DNA from: DASQHM01 sp035632095
GTDB taxonomy: Bacteria > Pseudomonadota > Alphaproteobacteria > Ferrovibrionales > Ferrovibrionaceae
Assembly (NCBI GenBank): GCA_035632095.1
Contig: DASQHM010000160.1
Location: forward strand, 1 to 15,260
Reading direction: 5' to 3'
DNA length: 15,260 bases
The position numbers and the translations under genes were made by a program. Below, in pieces: positions 13,717-15,260 of the stretch (position 1 is the stretch's first letter; each line of letters starts with the position of its first letter). The notes under the pieces were generated by a model, which was not told where the DNA came from, searched no databases, and worked only from the letters and a program-made list of their open reading frames with translations.

Positions 13717-14844
13717 ATGAGCGATGCGTTTTCGGGCGTGCGGGTGCTCGATTTCACCACCACCATCGCCGGGCCCCATTGCACGCGCATGTTGGCCGAC
13801 CTCGGCGCCGAGGTGATCAAGATCGAGGCGCCGGAGGGCGACATGATGCGCTCGCGCCTGCCGCTCCGGAACGGCGCCAGCACCTCCTTCGGCCAGCTCA
13901 ATGCCGGCAAGCAGAGCGTAGTGCTCGACCTGAAGTCGCCGAAGGACGTCGAGACCGCGCGCCGGCTCGCCGCCACCGCCGACGTTGTGGTGGAGAATTT
14001 CCGCCCTGGCGTCATGAAGCGCCTCGGCCTCGATTACCCGGCGCTGCACAAGATCAAGCCGACGCTGATCTATTGCGCCATTTCGGGCTACGGCCAGACC
14101 GGCCCGTCGTCGGACCTGCCGGCCTATGCGCCGACCATCCACGCCGCCTCCGGCTACGACCTCGCGCACATGAACTATCAGCGCGGCCGCACCCGCCCCG
14201 ACTATTGCGGCGTGTTCATCGCCGACGTGCTGGCCGGCACATATGCTTTCGGCGCCATCGCCGCGGCGCTGCATCAGCGCGGCGTCACCGGCGAAGGCCA
14301 GATGATCGACGTGTCCATGCTCGAATGCATGCTCACGCTCACGCTCACCGAAATCCAGGCGGCGCAGTTCCAGCTTCCGCCGCCGCCGAGCCGGCCGATC
14401 TTCGGGCCTGTCGAAACCGCCGACGGCCACATCATGCTGGCGGTGGCGAGCGAGCGCACCTTCCAGGGCCTGGCCGCGGCGGCGGGACGCGAGGACTGGC
14501 TCACCGATCCGCGCTTCGCCCAATACATGGACCGGCGCAACAATTGGGGCGCGCTGATGGACGAGTTCGAGGCCTGGTCGAAGCGCCTGACGCTCGCCGA
14601 ATGCCAGAAGGCGCTCGATGCGAGCGGAGTGCCCTGCTCGCCCTATCGCACCGTGAAGGACGTCATGAAGGACCCGCAGCTCGCGCACCGGAACGCGCTG
14701 GCGGAAATCCACGATGCCGGCGGCACGTTCAAGGCCATGAACCCGCCGTTCCGCATGTCCGCGTCGAAGACCCATGCGGGCGAGCGCGTGGCGGCGCTCG
14801 GCGAGCATACCGATGCGGTTCTCGGCCAGCTGAAGCGGCATTGA
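13717..14844 (+). CDS. Family III CoA-transferase (CaiB/BaiF)
   Basis: A 375-residue CoA-transferase that moves CoA between carboxylic acids through an aspartyl-CoA thioester. The family hallmarks are present: GVRVLDFTTTIAGPHCTRMLADLGAEVIKIE-type N-terminus, NAGKQSVVLDLK around 62-73, ISGYGQTGP at 122-130 and the likely catalytic D170 in FIADVLAG, followed by GEGQMIDVSMLE. The length is normal. The ATG at 13717 follows GGGGAGGG by about 10 nt; a GTG at 13684 would add 11 residues and is less likely. The acid substrate is unknown. The VOC/hydroxylase pair on the other side of the toxin cassette might belong to the same catabolic function, with the cassette inserted between them; this is inference. 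The next gene starts 5 nt after its stop. Confidence 0.92.
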   Translation: MSDAFSGVRVLDFTTTIAGPHCTRMLADLGAEVIKIEAPEGDMMRSRLPLRNGASTSFGQLNAGKQSVVLDLKSPKDVETARRLAATADVVVENFRPGVMKRLGLDYPALHKIKPTLIYCAISGYGQTGPSSDLPAYAPTIHAASGYDLAHMNYQRGRTRPDYCGVFIADVLAGTYAFGAIAAALHQRGVTGEGQMIDVSMLECMLTLTLTEIQAAQFQLPPPPSRPIFGPVETADGHIMLAVASERTFQGLAAAAGREDWLTDPRFAQYMDRRNNWGALMDEFEAWSKRLTLAECQKALDASGVPCSPYRTVKDVMKDPQLAHRNALAEIHDAGGTFKAMNPPFRMSASKTHAGERVAALGEHTDAVLGQLKRH

Positions 14845-14849
14845 CGTAA

Positions 14850-15260
14850 ATGGATCTCGCATCCCTCATGCCGCTCGCGGAACAGATCGCCGAACGCCTC
14901 AAGGCGCGGCGCGAAACGGTCGCCGTCGCCGAATCATCGGCCGGCGGATTGATCGCCGCCTCGTTGCTCGCCGTGCCCGGCGCCTCGGCCTACTTCCTCG
15001 GCGGCGCCGTGGTTTATACGCGCCGCGCGCGCCGCACGCTCATGGGCCTCGCCGACTCGGACGTCGCCGGCATCCGTTCGGCGAGCGAGCCTTACGCCGA
15101 ACTTCTGGCCCGCACCGTACGCGAACGCTTCGAGACCACCTGGGGCTTGTCGGAAACCGGCGCCACCGGGCCGACCGGCAATGCCTATGGCGATGCGGCC
15201 GGCCACGCTTGCATCGCCGTCGCCGGGCCATATCGGCGCGTGCTCACGCTCGAGCCGGGC
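14850..15260 (+). CDS. CinA-family protein (NMN amidohydrolase-like domain), 5' part
   Basis: The first 137 codons are visible and the right edge cuts the gene. The protein begins directly with the CinA C-terminal domain: VAVAESSAGGLIAASLLAVPGAS (here 25-46 approximately), YFLGGAVVYTRRARRTLMG and ETGATGPTGNAYGDAAG, which match the PncC-type nicotinamide-mononucleotide deamidase fold. The N-terminal MoeA-like domain of full CinA is absent, so it is the stand-alone type. The loop reads GATGPTG where many members have GIAGPGG, which may signal a divergent subgroup with a different substrate. It lies 5 nt after the CoA-transferase stop, probably co-transcribed, with only a weak ribosome binding site. 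Confidence 0.88.
   Translation, partial: MDLASLMPLAEQIAERLKARRETVAVAESSAGGLIAASLLAVPGASAYFLGGAVVYTRRARRTLMGLADSDVAGIRSASEPYAELLARTVRERFETTWGLSETGATGPTGNAYGDAAGHACIAVAGPYRRVLTLEPG

Noticed and set aside
13573..14862. A 429-codon minus-strand frame opposite the CoA-transferase
   Set aside because: Shadow; the plus-strand gene has the complete family III signature.
1..15260. CRISPR arrays, tRNA or rRNA genes, transposases and integrases
   Set aside because: None seen: no regularly spaced direct repeats, no cloverleaf-like sequence noticed, and no transposase or integrase motifs in the open frames. The insertion scenario for the toxin cassette therefore lacks a visible mobile element.

Overview
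The window is GC-rich (many stretches above 65% G+C) and gene-dense, with alphaproteobacterial-looking content. The repertoire (PreT/PreA dihydropyrimidine dehydrogenase with a RutR-type repressor, an M20 Zn-hydrolase, TauT/NitT-type ABC ATPase, CaiB/BaiF CoA-transferase, acyl-CoA-dehydrogenase-like hydroxylase) suggests a Hyphomicrobiales soil bacterium, perhaps near the Bradyrhizobiaceae. That placement is inference from gene content, not from a marker gene.

Positions 1-5993 hold a reductive pyrimidine-catabolism locus. On the minus strand, reading leftward from 4272, are preT, preA, an M20-family N-carbamoyl amidohydrolase and the beginning of an ABC-transporter ATPase, tightly spaced like an operon. 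Divergent from preT is a RutR-family TetR repressor. In the space between lies TTGACCAAATGGTCAA (4360-4375), which fits the RutR operator consensus known from E. coli. Tail-to-tail with rutR is a nitrilase-superfamily amidohydrolase, a second candidate for the beta-ureidopropionase step. The middle enzyme, dihydropyrimidinase, is not in the window and may lie beyond its left edge.

Positions 6062-7925 are a mixed stretch: a tannase/feruloyl-esterase remnant with an internal deletion, an AT-rich intergenic region, a small glycine-zipper lipoprotein, a secreted helical protein and a conserved 96-residue hypothetical protein on the opposite strand.

Positions 8006-10138 encode a VOC (glyoxalase/extradiol-dioxygenase fold) protein followed by an acyl-CoA-dehydrogenase-family flavin hydroxylase, likely co-transcribed and catabolic. 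After them, 10197-13625 is a polymorphic-toxin cassette. It has a strong promoter (TTGACA, 17 nt, TATGAT) overlapped by an imperfect palindrome, then a protein with a C-terminal Tox-REase-5-like nuclease domain, two tandem paralogous Imm52-like immunity genes and a third unrecognised gene. Base composition falls sharply in the toxin domain. The window closes with a family III CoA-transferase and the first 137 codons of a CinA-family gene.

The two points most worth follow-up are the RutR box controlling a Pre-type rather than a Rut-type pathway, and the toxin/immunity cassette with its unusual leader and unassigned third downstream gene.
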